Source: Tissierella sp. P1
GTDB lineage: Bacteria; Bacillota; Clostridia; Tissierellales; Tissierellaceae
NCBI RefSeq assembly: GCF_002266425.1
Contig: NZ_NPMN01000016.1
Coordinates: 39,711-103,710, forward strand
Length of the DNA stretch: 64,000 bases
Direction: 5' to 3'
Position numbers and translations under genes: made by a program. Below the pieces are notes generated by a model. The model was not told the DNA's origin and made no database searches. It saw only the letters and a list, made by a program, of their open reading frames with translations. The stretch's first letter is position 1. Every line of letters starts with the position of its first letter. Shown here piece by piece: positions 36,902-46,330 of this stretch.

Positions 36902-37532
36902 TTTCTATTATTTCTATTTTCTTATCTTCCTTACTATTTTCTTGCTTTGGTGAGTTTAAGACTTTCATTATTTCCATCATTTTACCCATTTCTTTAAGTT
37001 TATCATTATTTTTTTGACTATCGTTACCCAGCATAGGTGCAAGCATACTCATTAACTGAGTAGGATCTTTTGAAGTATCTTGATTACCCATAAGAGATGA
37101 TAACATTGAAAACATTTTTTTATACTTATCCATGTTTAGTATCAAATCCATCATAGTTCCAAGGTTAGTTACTTCTGGTCTTGGAACTTCTTTCTGTATA
37201 GTATGCATAATTTTATTTAGCCTATCTTTAGTATTATCTACAGATATTGGTTCTTTAATATACTGATACTCATCATTTTGCATAAAATCAACTAATTCAT
37301 TTATCTTTATAAGGCGTTCAGTAAATAATATTGATTTATTTATCAAAGGTATGTAATGCTCAGGAAAGTATGCCCCCACCTTTTTTACTATCTTAATCTT
37401 TTCTAATGTATACTTAGGGTCAATTTCAATGTTGTTTATAAAATTTCCTAAGGTTTGCAGACTAGCGAATTCATTGCCTTGATTCTTTCCAATTATTAAA
37501 AGAAATATAAATATTAATAACTTATTATCCAA
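36885..37532 (-). CDS. Conserved hypothetical protein (215 aa)
   Basis: No family recognised. The N-terminus is a hydrophobic segment (NKLLIFIFLLIIG), the middle is helical with charged residues, and the C-terminal third is rich in Met, Ser, Lys and Asn (MMDLILNMDKYKKMFSML ... LMSMLAPMLGNDSQ), ending in a Lys/Glu tail. It resembles small clostridial proteins of unknown role. TTG start with GGGGGG upstream. It converges on the pseudouridine synthase and shares its terminator. Confidence 0.6.
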   Translation of the reverse strand: MDNKLLIFIFLLIIGKNQGNEFASLQTLGNFINNIEIDPKYTLEKIKIVKKVGAYFPEHYIPLINKSILFTERLIKINELVDFMQNDEYQYIKEPISVDNTKDRLNKIMHTIQKEVPRPEVTNLGTMMDLILNMDKYKKMFSMLSSLMGNQDTSKDPTQLMSMLAPMLGNDSQKNNDKLKEMGKMMEIMKVLNSPKQENSKEDKKIEIIEKPPKE

Positions 37533-37660
37533 AATTAGCCCCCCTGACTCTAGGTATAATATTCATTATATGCAAAAGCAAATTAATAGTTGCACTATGA
37601 TTTAGTAATATATTTATTTTATCTTTCATAAATTATGATATAAGAAAGGGAGGTATGAAA

Positions 37661-37945
37661 ATGAAAGATAAGAAAATCAAAAAGATGATTGACAATATCG
37701 GGGAGTATAATCCTAGTGATGCAGAACTTTCAATGATTGGAAATCTTGCAGATAAGTATATGGATAAATCAGATGAGGATATATTTGTAGAGATTATTAG
37801 AGTAAAATCTGAGATGGAAGATCAAATGAGTGAAGAACAATTTGCTACAATATTGGAGAAGCTGGAAAGCATCAGACCTATGTTGAGCGAGGAACAAAAT
37901 ACCAAATTGGATAAAATATTAGAAATGTTAGATAAAAATAAGTAA
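37661..37945 (+). CDS. Conserved hypothetical helical protein (94 aa)
   Basis: Highly charged, helical, with no signal peptide: ELSMIGNLADKYMDKSDEDIFVEII ... MSEEQFATILEKLESIRPMLSEEQNTKLDKILEML. I do not recognise a family. ATG 37661 is chosen over ATG 37655 because GGGAGGT lies six bases from it. It is divergent from the 215-residue protein. The two may be functionally linked (both are Met/Glu-rich helical proteins), but that is only inference. Confidence 0.65.
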   Translation: MKDKKIKKMIDNIGEYNPSDAELSMIGNLADKYMDKSDEDIFVEIIRVKSEMEDQMSEEQFATILEKLESIRPMLSEEQNTKLDKILEMLDKNK

Positions 37946-37949
37946 GAGA

Positions 37950-37988
37950 AATAAGGGGCCTCCATATATGGGAAGGTCCCTTATTTTA
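37950..37988 (+). terminator. Intrinsic terminator
   Basis: A 12-bp stem, AATAAGGGGCCT against AGGTCCCTTATT with one G-U pair, has a loop that itself contains CCATATATGG. A T run follows. Confidence 0.85.
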
Positions 37989-38046
37989 TAGCGAATAGGA
38001 AAATTCTGCTTTAATCCCTCTTATCAAAATTAACAAATCAAGGAAA

Positions 38047-38075
38047 TAGACATATGGCTAAGATGGTGTTATAAT
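38047..38075 (+). promoter_or_regulatory. Promoter of ftsH
   Basis: TAGACA, 17-base spacer and TATAAT lie 35 bases before the ftsH start and after the upstream terminator. A good match to a vegetative promoter. Confidence 0.7.
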
Positions 38076-38110
38076 TTAATAGATATTATGTAAACCGAAG
38101 GAGTGGTGTT

Positions 38111-39856
38111 ATGGAGATAAATAAAAAAATGAAAATCATCATATCTATAGCTATTTCTATTGTTATATTATCTACTGGATTATTATATATAAAAAATAAA
38201 AATAAAGTGGAGGAAATGCCTTATACTTTATTTTTAACTCATGTACAAAAAGGTCTAGTAGAGGAAGTTAAATTATCGAATAATGGGAAGATTGAGATAA
38301 AACTTAAAAATGGAAAAGTTGCAATTACTGATAATCCAAGAACTGAAAAATTTAAGGAAGAATTATTACTATATGATGTTAAGGTAGTAGAAAAGGATGG
38401 TAATTTGAATCAAGCTATACCTATGCTTTTGTTAGTTTCAGTAATGGGCTTTACGATATTCTACTTAAATAGAAATATGTCTAAGCAAGCGGAAAAAGAA
38501 ATGTCTAATATGTCAAAGGTAACTACAGATTATTCATCTAGGAGAATTACATTTGATGATGTAGCAGGTAATGAAGAAGCTAAAGAATCTTTAATGGATA
38601 TGGTTGATTTTATCAAAAATCCAGAGATATATAATAAGTTTGGTGCAAGATTACCTAGAGGTGTTCTTTTATACGGGGCTCCTGGTACAGGAAAGACACT
38701 TTTAGCAAAAGCTATGGCCGGTGAAGCGGGAGTTCCATTTTATGCTGTGTCAGGTTCAGACTTTGTACAAGTATATGCAGGACTTGGAGCTAGCCGTATA
38801 AGAGAGTTATTTAAAAAGGCTAAAGAAGCAGGAAAATCTGTTATATTTATTGATGAAATAGATTCTCTTGGAAAGAAGAGAAAGTCTGGAGATCATCCTT
38901 CTGGTAGTGAAGAAGGGGATAGAACATTAAATGCACTCTTGACGGAGATGTCAGGTTTCAAGGAAAATGAGGGAATTATTGTAGTAGCAGCGACCAATAG
39001 AATAGATATACTAGATGAAGCATTACTTAGACCTGGAAGATTTGATAGACAAGTGGAGGTTTCTCTCCCTGATGTAAATGGAAGATATGAAATACTTAAG
39101 CTACACAGCAGAAACAAACCTATTTCTAAAAAAGTAGATTTAAAAAAAGTTGCATTAGAAACTATCTATTTTAGTGGTGCCAAACTTGAAAATTTAATGA
39201 ATGAATCTGCTATTATTGCCGTAAAAGAAAAATCAAAAGAAATTACCATGGATCATATAAATAAAGCATATTATTCAGTATTAGTTGGGGAGGAGAAAAA
39301 AGATAGATCCTCTATAGATATTAAGGATAAGGAAATCACAGCTTACCATGAGGCAGGACATGCTCTAATGGCGAAACTAATAGCTAAAGATAATAGGGTT
39401 ACTAAAGTGAGTATAATACCTAGCACAAAGGGCATGGGAGGATTCAGCTTAAATATTCCTCCAGATAAGATGTATCAAACAAAGAAAGATATATTATCCA
39501 ATATTATGATTGCCCTTGGAGGAAGAGCGGCGGAAGAAATAATATTTGGAAAAGAAGAAATAACAACTGGAGCATCTTCAGATTTGGAGAAAGCTACTAA
39601 TATGACTTTATCCATGATTGGAGTATTCGGAATGGATGAAATAGTTGGATTATTAAACTATAACGTTTTATCCAGTAGAAACTTGGATGATGGAAGGTTA
39701 TTAAATAGGGCTAAGGAGATACTAGAGAAGCTTTATTTAGATACTATTAATATATTAAATAGTAATATGAATAGCTTACAATCCTTAGCAGAAAATCTTA
39801 TAGAAAAAGAAGTATTATCTGAAGATGAAATTAACAAAATACTAATTAGAGCATAG
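38111..39856 (+). CDS. ftsH: ATP-dependent zinc metalloprotease FtsH
   Basis: Membrane AAA+ protease, 581 residues. Two N-terminal helices (about 8-26 and 98-115) flank a small external domain. The AAA module has Walker A GAPGTGKT (189-196), Walker B VIFIDEIDSLG, and the second region of homology (NRIDILDEALLRPGRFDRQV). The protease domain has HEAGH (413-417) with the third zinc ligand in the SDLEKAT region. It degrades membrane and short-lived proteins. Slightly shorter than the usual 600-650 residues, with a short C-terminal tail. AAGGAGTGG precedes the ATG. The 6S RNA gene follows. Confidence 0.95.
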   Translation: MEINKKMKIIISIAISIVILSTGLLYIKNKNKVEEMPYTLFLTHVQKGLVEEVKLSNNGKIEIKLKNGKVAITDNPRTEKFKEELLLYDVKVVEKDGNLNQAIPMLLLVSVMGFTIFYLNRNMSKQAEKEMSNMSKVTTDYSSRRITFDDVAGNEEAKESLMDMVDFIKNPEIYNKFGARLPRGVLLYGAPGTGKTLLAKAMAGEAGVPFYAVSGSDFVQVYAGLGASRIRELFKKAKEAGKSVIFIDEIDSLGKKRKSGDHPSGSEEGDRTLNALLTEMSGFKENEGIIVVAATNRIDILDEALLRPGRFDRQVEVSLPDVNGRYEILKLHSRNKPISKKVDLKKVALETIYFSGAKLENLMNESAIIAVKEKSKEITMDHINKAYYSVLVGEEKKDRSSIDIKDKEITAYHEAGHALMAKLIAKDNRVTKVSIIPSTKGMGGFSLNIPPDKMYQTKKDILSNIMIALGGRAAEEIIFGKEEITTGASSDLEKATNMTLSMIGVFGMDEIVGLLNYNVLSSRNLDDGRLLNRAKEILEKLYLDTINILNSNMNSLQSLAENLIEKEVLSEDEINKILIRA

Positions 39857-39880
39857 AAAAGAATAAAATCTTTAGTTTGC

Positions 39881-39909
39881 TTGAAAAAACGTAATAAAAG
39901 ATGTATAAT
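39881..39909 (+). promoter_or_regulatory. Promoter of the 6S RNA gene
   Basis: TTGAAA, 17-base spacer and perfect TATAAT, placing transcription start at about 39916-39918, just before the 6S-like sequence. Confidence 0.7.
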
Positions 39910-39916
39910 AATATTA

Positions 39917-40097
39917 TAAGAATTTTCTGCGGTGTGCGTTATCTCTGATAATTCAACCGACATAACAGACACGGGAGTCTGCGTTTAATATTGGATAACA
40001 AGCCTCCTTAGAGAGGACGTTAGAAGATATTAACAGGAAACCCCCCTTTATTAAGGCGGGTGTGAATTAGCTGAGTTGACGGCATTGTGGGTGAAAA
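39917..40097 (+). ncRNA. ssrS: 6S RNA (SsrS), probable
   Basis: About 180 untranslated bases with no open frame, a strong promoter before them and a perfect terminator after. The 5' part, TTTTCTGCGGTGTGCGTT, resembles the 5' end of Firmicute 6S RNAs. The 3' part (GACGGCATTGTGGGTGAAAAT, 40078-40098) can pair back with it: ATTTTC/GAAAAT and TGCGTT/GACGGCA with a bulge. That leaves an internal open region, as in 6S. A small hairpin (CCTCCTTAGAGAGG) lies in the middle. 6S RNA binds the vegetative RNA polymerase holoenzyme and mimics an open promoter. Limits are approximate; identity rests on pattern memory and structure, not on a covariance search. Confidence 0.72.
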
Positions 40098-40127
40098 TCC
40101 TCTTAAAGCTAGCTTTAAGAGGATTTT
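40094..40127. terminator. Perfect palindromic terminator shared by 6S RNA and PHP phosphatase gene
   Basis: A 34-base perfect palindrome (arms AAAATCCTCTTAAAGCT / AGCTTTAAGAGGATTTT). It ends the 6S RNA on the plus strand. The stop codon of the convergent minus-strand gene is at 40127-40129. Confidence 0.88.
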
Positions 40128-40927
40128 TAGATAATATTTATAGGGTATTTTTTTCTCTCTTTAAATATATGAATATATTTAAAGCCTACTTCTTTAAGCA
40201 TTTTTTCTACAGTTCTATATTCATATCCTATATTTTCGGGGGTATGAGAATCTGATCCTATGGTTATTATTTCACCACCTAATTCTTTGTATAACTTCAA
40301 TATCTGAATTTTAGGATGGAAATAACCTAATCCATATCTCACTCCTGCAGTATTTATTTCAATACCTTTACCATTTTCTATTAGAAGTTTCAAGATACAT
40401 TCTATAGGATAGTAATAATCGTCATATTTTGGGATAGAAGAATAATCTTCAAAATATCTGTCTATATAATCTAGATGTCCCAAGACATCAAAGTTATTAA
40501 AGTTTTTTATGCAATAATACATATCCTTATAGTATTCTTCCAAAGCGTTTATAGGTTCAACACCTTTAGTAAAATTATCAGCATGAATATCTAGCTTATT
40601 TACTGAATGAATTGACATTAACACGAAATCAAAATCATTAGATTCAATAAACTTATTGTATCTTTCAAGTAGGTGAGGTTGAATTCCAATCTCTACTCCT
40701 GCAAGTATTTCAATATCCTTCATATACTTATACTTTACTTGTCTAATGTTTTTAAAATAATCAGAAGTTCTAAAAACAAAATCAATTCTTTGAGCAGTGG
40801 AATCAAAATCAACATGATCGGTAAAACAAATACTTTTCATATTTTTATCAATTGCTGTTACTACCATATCTTCCATGGATGTTTTTGAATCAATGGAATA
40901 TTCACTATGAAGATGAAAATCATACAT
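40127..40927 (-). CDS. PHP-domain phosphatase (histidinol-phosphatase HisJ-like)
   Basis: A 266-residue PHP metallo-phosphoesterase. Motifs are MYDFHLHSEYSID (HxH), CFTDHVDFD, GVEIGIQPH, DFVLMSIHSV, DVLGHLDYIDRY and ITIGSDSHTPENIGY. The layout fits HisJ/YtvP-type histidinol-phosphatase, but other PHP phosphatases look alike. I start at the ATG ending at 40927 because AGGAGTG lies eight bases upstream; an ATG further out overlaps that site. No histidine biosynthesis genes are nearby, so the histidinol-phosphate assignment is uncertain. Confidence 0.82.
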   Translation of the reverse strand: MYDFHLHSEYSIDSKTSMEDMVVTAIDKNMKSICFTDHVDFDSTAQRIDFVFRTSDYFKNIRQVKYKYMKDIEILAGVEIGIQPHLLERYNKFIESNDFDFVLMSIHSVNKLDIHADNFTKGVEPINALEEYYKDMYYCIKNFNNFDVLGHLDYIDRYFEDYSSIPKYDDYYYPIECILKLLIENGKGIEINTAGVRYGLGYFHPKIQILKLYKELGGEIITIGSDSHTPENIGYEYRTVEKMLKEVGFKYIHIFKERKKYPINII

Positions 40928-40994
40928 TTGTTTAACACTCCTAAACATTTATTGTCTAACATATTCTACTAAAAAACTACTAAGTAGTAAAGAG

Positions 40995-43013
40995 TCATTG
41001 GCTGAAGTCCTCTTTATACTGAAGTTTATATAAATCATAATACATTCCTTCCTTAGATAATAGTTCCTGATGCGTCCCAACTTCTTTAATAACACCTTTG
41101 CTAAGAACTATGATCTTATCTGCATGTTGTATAGTTGATAACCTATGAGCAACGGCAATGCTAGTTCTACCTTTGATTAATTTTTCTAAGGCATCTTGAA
41201 TTAATAGTTCTGTTTCTGTATCTATACTAGAAGTTGCTTCATCTAATATCAATATACTAGGATTATAAGCTAAAGTTCTTGCAAAAGCAAGAAGCTGTCT
41301 TTCACCAGAAGATAATGTTGAACCTCTCTCCATCACAGGTTCTTTATATTTAAGTGGCAATTTATTTATAAAATAGTCTGCATTTACATATTTTGATACT
41401 TCTATTATCCTATCGTCAGGGATTTCAAAGTTATTTAGTCTAATATTATCTTCTATTGTTCCAGTGAAAAGAAATACATCTTGTAATACTACACCTATAT
41501 TTTTGCGAAGCTGAAATTTATCATATTCTTTAATATTAATATCATCTATTAATATCTCACCTCTTTGTATATCATAGAATCTAGTTATAAGGTTGATAAT
41601 AGATGATTTTCCTGCTCCAGTTGCTCCTACAAAAGCCACAGTATCTCCAGGATTTATTATAAAGCTAACATCCTTCAAAACCCAATTTTCACCTTCATAT
41701 GCAAACCACACATTTTTAAATTCAATTTTACCTTTAATATTATTAGGGATAAATGGATTAATGGGATTTTCAATTATAGTATTATCGTCAAGTATAGTGA
41801 AAATCCTTTCACTTGAGGCCATAGCAGACTGAAGTATATTATATTTTTCGGTTAAATCAAGTATTGGCTCAAAAAATCTTTGTAGATAATCTATAAAAGC
41901 ATATAATACTCCAAACTCTAAAGCGTTTGAAACAACTTGTCCCCCTCCATAATATATAATAGTAGCTATACCTAATGAACGGATTACTTCAATAGACGGT
42001 CTAAAAATAGCAAACAAAGTGATTTCTTTCTTTGCTGTTTTCAGATAATCAGTATTAATCTCATCAAATTGAGTAGAGATTTTATCCTCTCTCTTAAATA
42101 TTTGTATAATTCTCATTCCAGTTATATTTTCATTCAAAGTAGAATTGATTTTAGCTAGCTGTGCTCGACCTAATCTGTAAATTACTCTAATCTTTTTCCT
42201 AAATATTATTGAGGCTATTAAAATCAAAGGCAGCAGAGTAAGGGAAAGCAACGCTAAGGTCAAATCCATTTTTATCATAACAAAAACAATACCTATGAGG
42301 ATAAATATATCTTTAAAGAGATTTACTAAAACTGAAGTATACATTTCGTTTAAGGTTTCTGTATCATTTGTTACTCTAGTAACAAGTCTTCCGATTGGAT
42401 TTTTATCAAAATAAGAAATGGAAAGACTTTGAATATGTGAAAATATTTCTTGTCTTATATTAAACACTATCTTTTGTGAAGTATAATTAAGTATAAGCAC
42501 TTGAAAATAATTTAAAGCAAAAGCTAATATTATGGATATTATAAATATGGCTGATATTTTATTTATGCCTTTAATATCTATTTCTCTAAAGTCTGTATAT
42601 GATTCATTATCTAAATGCATTCTATCTTCTATTATTTCACTATTATAATCTCCAAGGTAATACTCTCCATTCTCTTTTATTATATTAACAACAGGATAAG
42701 AATTAAAATTAACTCTTTCTTCTATATCTATGGAATCAAGTCTAACATATTTTTTATTATTGAAAATTATACCTTTATGGGGATCATTTATTTCCATTTC
42801 ATACATAGGTTTTTTATATCCTGTAATATAATCATCAATAGTAATTTTGAGGAGATAAGGTCTTAAAAGCTCTAAAGCTGTAATTCCAATCATCATAATA
42901 ATAGCTAAGAGAAGGTATAGAAAATAAGGTTTTGCATATTGTAAAAGTCGTTTCATTAACCTTGAGTCATAGGCCTTTCCCATTATTTCATCATCTTTAT
43001 ATTCATTACTCAA
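40995..43013 (-). CDS. ABC exporter subunit B (YheH-like), with inserted extracellular loop
   Basis: A 672-residue fused membrane/ATPase half-transporter. The membrane domain carries an extra segment of about 90 residues between the first two helices (DDYITGYKKPMYEMEINDPH ... NESYTDFREIDIKG), which is typical of the larger subunit of heterodimeric YheH/YheI-like pairs. ATPase motifs are GATGAGKSS, VLQDVFLF, LSSGERQLLAFARTL, ILILDEATSSID and AHRLSTIQ. The signature is LSSGE rather than LSGGQ. TTG start with GGAGGG upstream. It follows the other subunit by 11 bases and should pair with it. Confidence 0.92.
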   Translation of the reverse strand: MSNEYKDDEIMGKAYDSRLMKRLLQYAKPYFLYLLLAIIMMIGITALELLRPYLLKITIDDYITGYKKPMYEMEINDPHKGIIFNNKKYVRLDSIDIEERVNFNSYPVVNIIKENGEYYLGDYNSEIIEDRMHLDNESYTDFREIDIKGINKISAIFIISIILAFALNYFQVLILNYTSQKIVFNIRQEIFSHIQSLSISYFDKNPIGRLVTRVTNDTETLNEMYTSVLVNLFKDIFILIGIVFVMIKMDLTLALLSLTLLPLILIASIIFRKKIRVIYRLGRAQLAKINSTLNENITGMRIIQIFKREDKISTQFDEINTDYLKTAKKEITLFAIFRPSIEVIRSLGIATIIYYGGGQVVSNALEFGVLYAFIDYLQRFFEPILDLTEKYNILQSAMASSERIFTILDDNTIIENPINPFIPNNIKGKIEFKNVWFAYEGENWVLKDVSFIINPGDTVAFVGATGAGKSSIINLITRFYDIQRGEILIDDINIKEYDKFQLRKNIGVVLQDVFLFTGTIEDNIRLNNFEIPDDRIIEVSKYVNADYFINKLPLKYKEPVMERGSTLSSGERQLLAFARTLAYNPSILILDEATSSIDTETELLIQDALEKLIKGRTSIAVAHRLSTIQHADKIIVLSKGVIKEVGTHQELLSKEGMYYDLYKLQYKEDFSQ

Positions 43014-43024
43014 TTTTTTCCCTC

Positions 43025-44777
43025 CTAATCATTAACTATTTTTTCCTCTAATAATTGTTTTTCATATAAATCTGAATATAACCCATTAAGAGATATAAGA
43101 AAATCATGTGTTCCTCTTTCAGCAATTTCACCATCAGCTAAGAAGATAATTTCATCACAATTTTTCACTGTAGATATTCTATGGCTTATAATAATAGTAG
43201 TTCTTGTATTCATAAAATTTTTCAAATTTTTTAATTATTTTCTCTTCTGTTTGAGTATCTACACTAGATAAACTATCATCTAAAATAAGTACAGAAGGTT
43301 CTTTAATTATAGCCCGTGCAATAGAAGTTCTTTGTTTTTGGCCTCCAGATAGGGTGACACCTCTTTCTCCTAAAATTGTTTGAAAATCATTTGGAAATTC
43401 TAGAATATTATCATATACTTCAGCTAATATAGCTGCATGAATAACCCTATCATGTGAAATTGAATTTTCAAATGAAAACCCAATATTTTCTTCTATAGTA
43501 GTAGAAAATAAAAAGTTATCTTGCGGAACATATCCTATATTTTCTCTAAGGGATTTTAAGGATAGATTCTTAATATCTATGTCATCAAATAAAATCTTAC
43601 CTTTATGAATGTCGTAAAGCCTTAGCAGCAAACTTACAATTGTTGATTTACCGCTACCAGTTCTACCGATTATTGCTAGTGATTTTCCTTGTTCTACAGT
43701 AAAATTTATATTCCTAAGAGCATAACTATTAGCTCCAGGATATTTAAAGCTAACCTCTTGGAATTCAACTTTTCCTTTTGATTTATTTAATTTAATAGCA
43801 TCTTCAACATCAGAAATATCTGGTTTCTCATCTAGAATAGAATTGATCCTATCCATAGAAGCAGCTCCTCTTTGTAAAACATTTATAACCCAACCTAAAG
43901 CCATCATTGGCCATACTAACAAGCCCAAATATGAGTTAAAGGCAATAAAGTCTCCCAAAGAAATTCTATTTAGTATTACTTCTTTGCCTCCATAAAATAT
44001 TACTAAAAGAAAGCTAATTGAAGATATAAACTGGATAAATGGGTGGAATGTTCCAGATATTTTAACTAAATCTATATTTTTATTCAAATTGTCCTTATTT
44101 ACCCTAGAAAACTTTTCTAATTCAAGCTCTTCTTGTACAAAAGATTTAACGACCCGGATACCAGAAAAACTTTCTTGGGTAGTGTCTGTAAGGTCAGAAA
44201 AGGCCTCTTGAACTATTTTGAAACGCTTATGAATAATTTTACCAAATTTGCTAACTACAATAATGATAAACGGTAAGGTAAATAGAGCTATGGAAGTTAG
44301 TCTAAGATTTGTAGTTTTTATCATCATAATAAGAGATAGAATTATCATAAAACCAGAATCAACAATCATTATTGTTCCTTGTCCAATAGCCATTCGCACT
44401 GCATTAACATCATTTGTTACATGAGCCATTAAATCTCCAGTTTTGTGAGTATTGAAATAGTTAGGTGAAAGTGTTAATAAGTGATTAAAGATTTTTTTTC
44501 TTAAATAATATTCAAGTTCACGAGAAGTGCCCAAAATATATATTCTCCAAAAAAATCTTCCAGCTGCTATGACTGTTCCAGTCAGTATAATTAAACATAC
44601 ATACTTTGTAATTCCCTTAGAATTTAACAAGTTATTTTCAAAATCATTTGTTAAATTCCTGAATATTTGTGGAACTATTAGCTGAACAGAATCTATAATT
44701 ATAAGCCAAATGATTCCAATTAGATAATTCCACTTATGCTTTGAAAAAAAGTTTTTTAAAGAAAGAAAGGCTTTCAT
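43025..44777 (-). CDS. ABC exporter subunit A (YheI-like), one frameshift
   Basis: About 583 residues once repaired. Membrane domain 1-310 and ATPase domain with Walker A GRTGSGKSTIV, signature LSGGQKQRTSIARA, Walker B VLILDDSLSSVD and H-loop IISHRISTV. The Walker B end is DD rather than DE, so the Glu that normally acts as general base is Asp. This is a degenerate site typical of one partner in heterodimeric exporters. The frame breaks in the T6 at 43227-43232 (one base too many); removing one base gives TEEKIIKNLKNFMNTRTTIIISHR. AGGAG lies before the ATG. Confidence 0.92.
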
Positions 44778-44973
44778 ATGGTCTCAATTCTCCTTTTGTT
44801 AATATTTATCAAGCATTTCGACACTCAAAATAAATCGTATAGTATCTATTATAAATGAAACTACAATAAATTAAAGTATTAAATAAAATATTTTATATAA
44901 AAGTATAAAATAGATAATACTGTGAAACAATTAATCATATAGAACTATTAATTTAAATTTAGGAGGGATTATT

Positions 44974-45159
44974 TTGGAATTAACTACAAAAGAAATTGTT
45001 AAAAAGATGATATTAGATTCACAAGAAATGGTCAGAGATTATGAAGTACACTCAAAAAAAGTAAATGATAGTGAAATAGCAGATCTATTTAAAAAATTTG
45101 CAGAAGAGTGTGGCTATCAGGCAGCAGAATTGCAAAAGATATTAAAGGATAAGTTTTAA
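44974..45159 (+). CDS. Small helical protein (61 aa)
   Basis: A short helical acidic/basic protein, TKEIVKKMILDSQEMVRDYEVHSKKVNDSEIADLFKKFAEECGYQAAELQKILKD. It could be a pair of helices like a ferritin-like or rubrerythrin fragment (E-x-x-x-x-Q pattern), but no iron-binding set is complete. TTG start with AGGAGGGA upstream. It is divergent from the ABC exporter pair and about 100 bases before the YtxH gene. Confidence 0.6.
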   Translation: MELTTKEIVKKMILDSQEMVRDYEVHSKKVNDSEIADLFKKFAEECGYQAAELQKILKDKF

Positions 45160-45266
45160 ATAAGATTAATAAATAGAATATTTTAGTTTAAATTTGATTA
45201 TAAAATGTCTTTTAGGGTAAAAGACAATTATGAAAATCACAGAATAATTATAAAGGGGAGATTTAA

Positions 45267-45659
45267 ATGATAAACAAGTTTATCGAAGAAAAAAAAAGAA
45301 AAGCTGAGAGAGAAAAGAAAATTGAAACTGCAAAAAATGTAGCAGTAGGTACTGCAATTGGTACTGCAATTGGAGCAGCAGCAGGATTATTATTTGCTCC
45401 TAAATCTGGGAAAGAAACTAGAGAAGATATATCTCAAAAATCAAAAGAAGTAGCTGAAAATGTTAAAACTATAGTAAATGAACAAATTGAAGCTACTAAA
45501 GAATTACAGGATAAGGTTAAGTCTGAGATCAAACAGGCATATGAAGGAATAAAAGAAAAGAAAAATGAATTAGTTAATGACGTTGAAGGAGAGATTGAAG
45601 AAGAAATAGAGGAAATAGTGGAAGAAGATATTAACGAAGATGAAAGTGAATCCTATTAA
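45267..45659 (+). CDS. YtxH-domain protein
   Basis: A 130-residue protein. The YtxH core is VAVGTAIGTAIGAAAGLLFAPKSGKETREDI, a glycine-rich membrane-associated helix, followed by a long charged helical tail (KEVAENVKTIVNEQIEATKELQDKVK ...) ending in Glu-rich repeats. Family members are often stress-induced and linked to cell envelope; function is unknown. GGGGAGAT precedes the ATG. It overlaps the layout of the DUF948 gene (13-base gap), suggesting one operon. Confidence 0.88.
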   Translation: MINKFIEEKKRKAEREKKIETAKNVAVGTAIGTAIGAAAGLLFAPKSGKETREDISQKSKEVAENVKTIVNEQIEATKELQDKVKSEIKQAYEGIKEKKNELVNDVEGEIEEEIEEIVEEDINEDESESY

Positions 45660-45672
45660 GGGGGCGTAGATA

Positions 45673-46146
45673 ATGACTGCCACCCTTACTATTCAGGATT
45701 TATTTAAACTAATACTTTTTTTATTAGGCATTGGTGCGCTGACATACTTAATACTTGTGTTAAAGAATATAAATAAACTAATGAGTCAGATAAATATTGT
45801 AGCTGAAGCAAATGAAAAGAACATTAATGATACACTTGAGCAATTACCTTCAATAAGTAAAAATTTAACTTCAATTACTAAAAGTACTGATAGTGCTATA
45901 AAGGATTTAACACCAGAAATAAATGGTTTAGTACAAAATATAAATGGCATATCAGGAAAAGTAAATTCTATTACTGACTCCATTGATAGTACAACCCATA
46001 AAGTATCTGAGACTCTTGATTCGGTAACTGATAGCATATCTGAAACAGCATATGCTTTTCAATACAATATAAAAAATATAGATAGTTATATTAAGTTGAT
46101 TGTTGAGATAATAGAAACCATAAAAAATGCTATAAAGAAGAAGTGA
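45673..46146 (+). CDS. DUF948-domain membrane protein
   Basis: A 157-residue protein with one N-terminal transmembrane helix (LFKLILFLLGIGALTYLILVL) and a long coiled-coil tail of Ser/Thr/Asn-rich heptads (INKLMSQINIVAEANEKNIND ... SISETAYAF). DUF948 proteins accompany YtxH proteins in many Firmicutes. GGGGGCG precedes the ATG. It ends at a hairpin terminator. Confidence 0.88.
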   Translation: MTATLTIQDLFKLILFLLGIGALTYLILVLKNINKLMSQINIVAEANEKNINDTLEQLPSISKNLTSITKSTDSAIKDLTPEINGLVQNINGISGKVNSITDSIDSTTHKVSETLDSVTDSISETAYAFQYNIKNIDSYIKLIVEIIETIKNAIKKK

Positions 46147-46177
46147 GAATCCTAAGATTTGGATTCTTATTTTTTTA
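46145..46177 (+). terminator. Intrinsic terminator after DUF948 gene
   Basis: The stem GAGAATCC pairs with GGATTCTT across an eight-base loop and is followed by ATTTTTTT. Confidence 0.8.
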
Positions 46178-46330
46178 AGCATAAATTCTGTGGTTGAAGC
46201 TAAAAATTGAAAATTGAAAATTCTTTTACAATTATTATATTGCTGGTATAATAGGATATAATGTTATATAATTAGGCGATTTGATATTAAATTTATATAG
46301 ATTATTTTATATGATGAGAGGCTGATTTTT

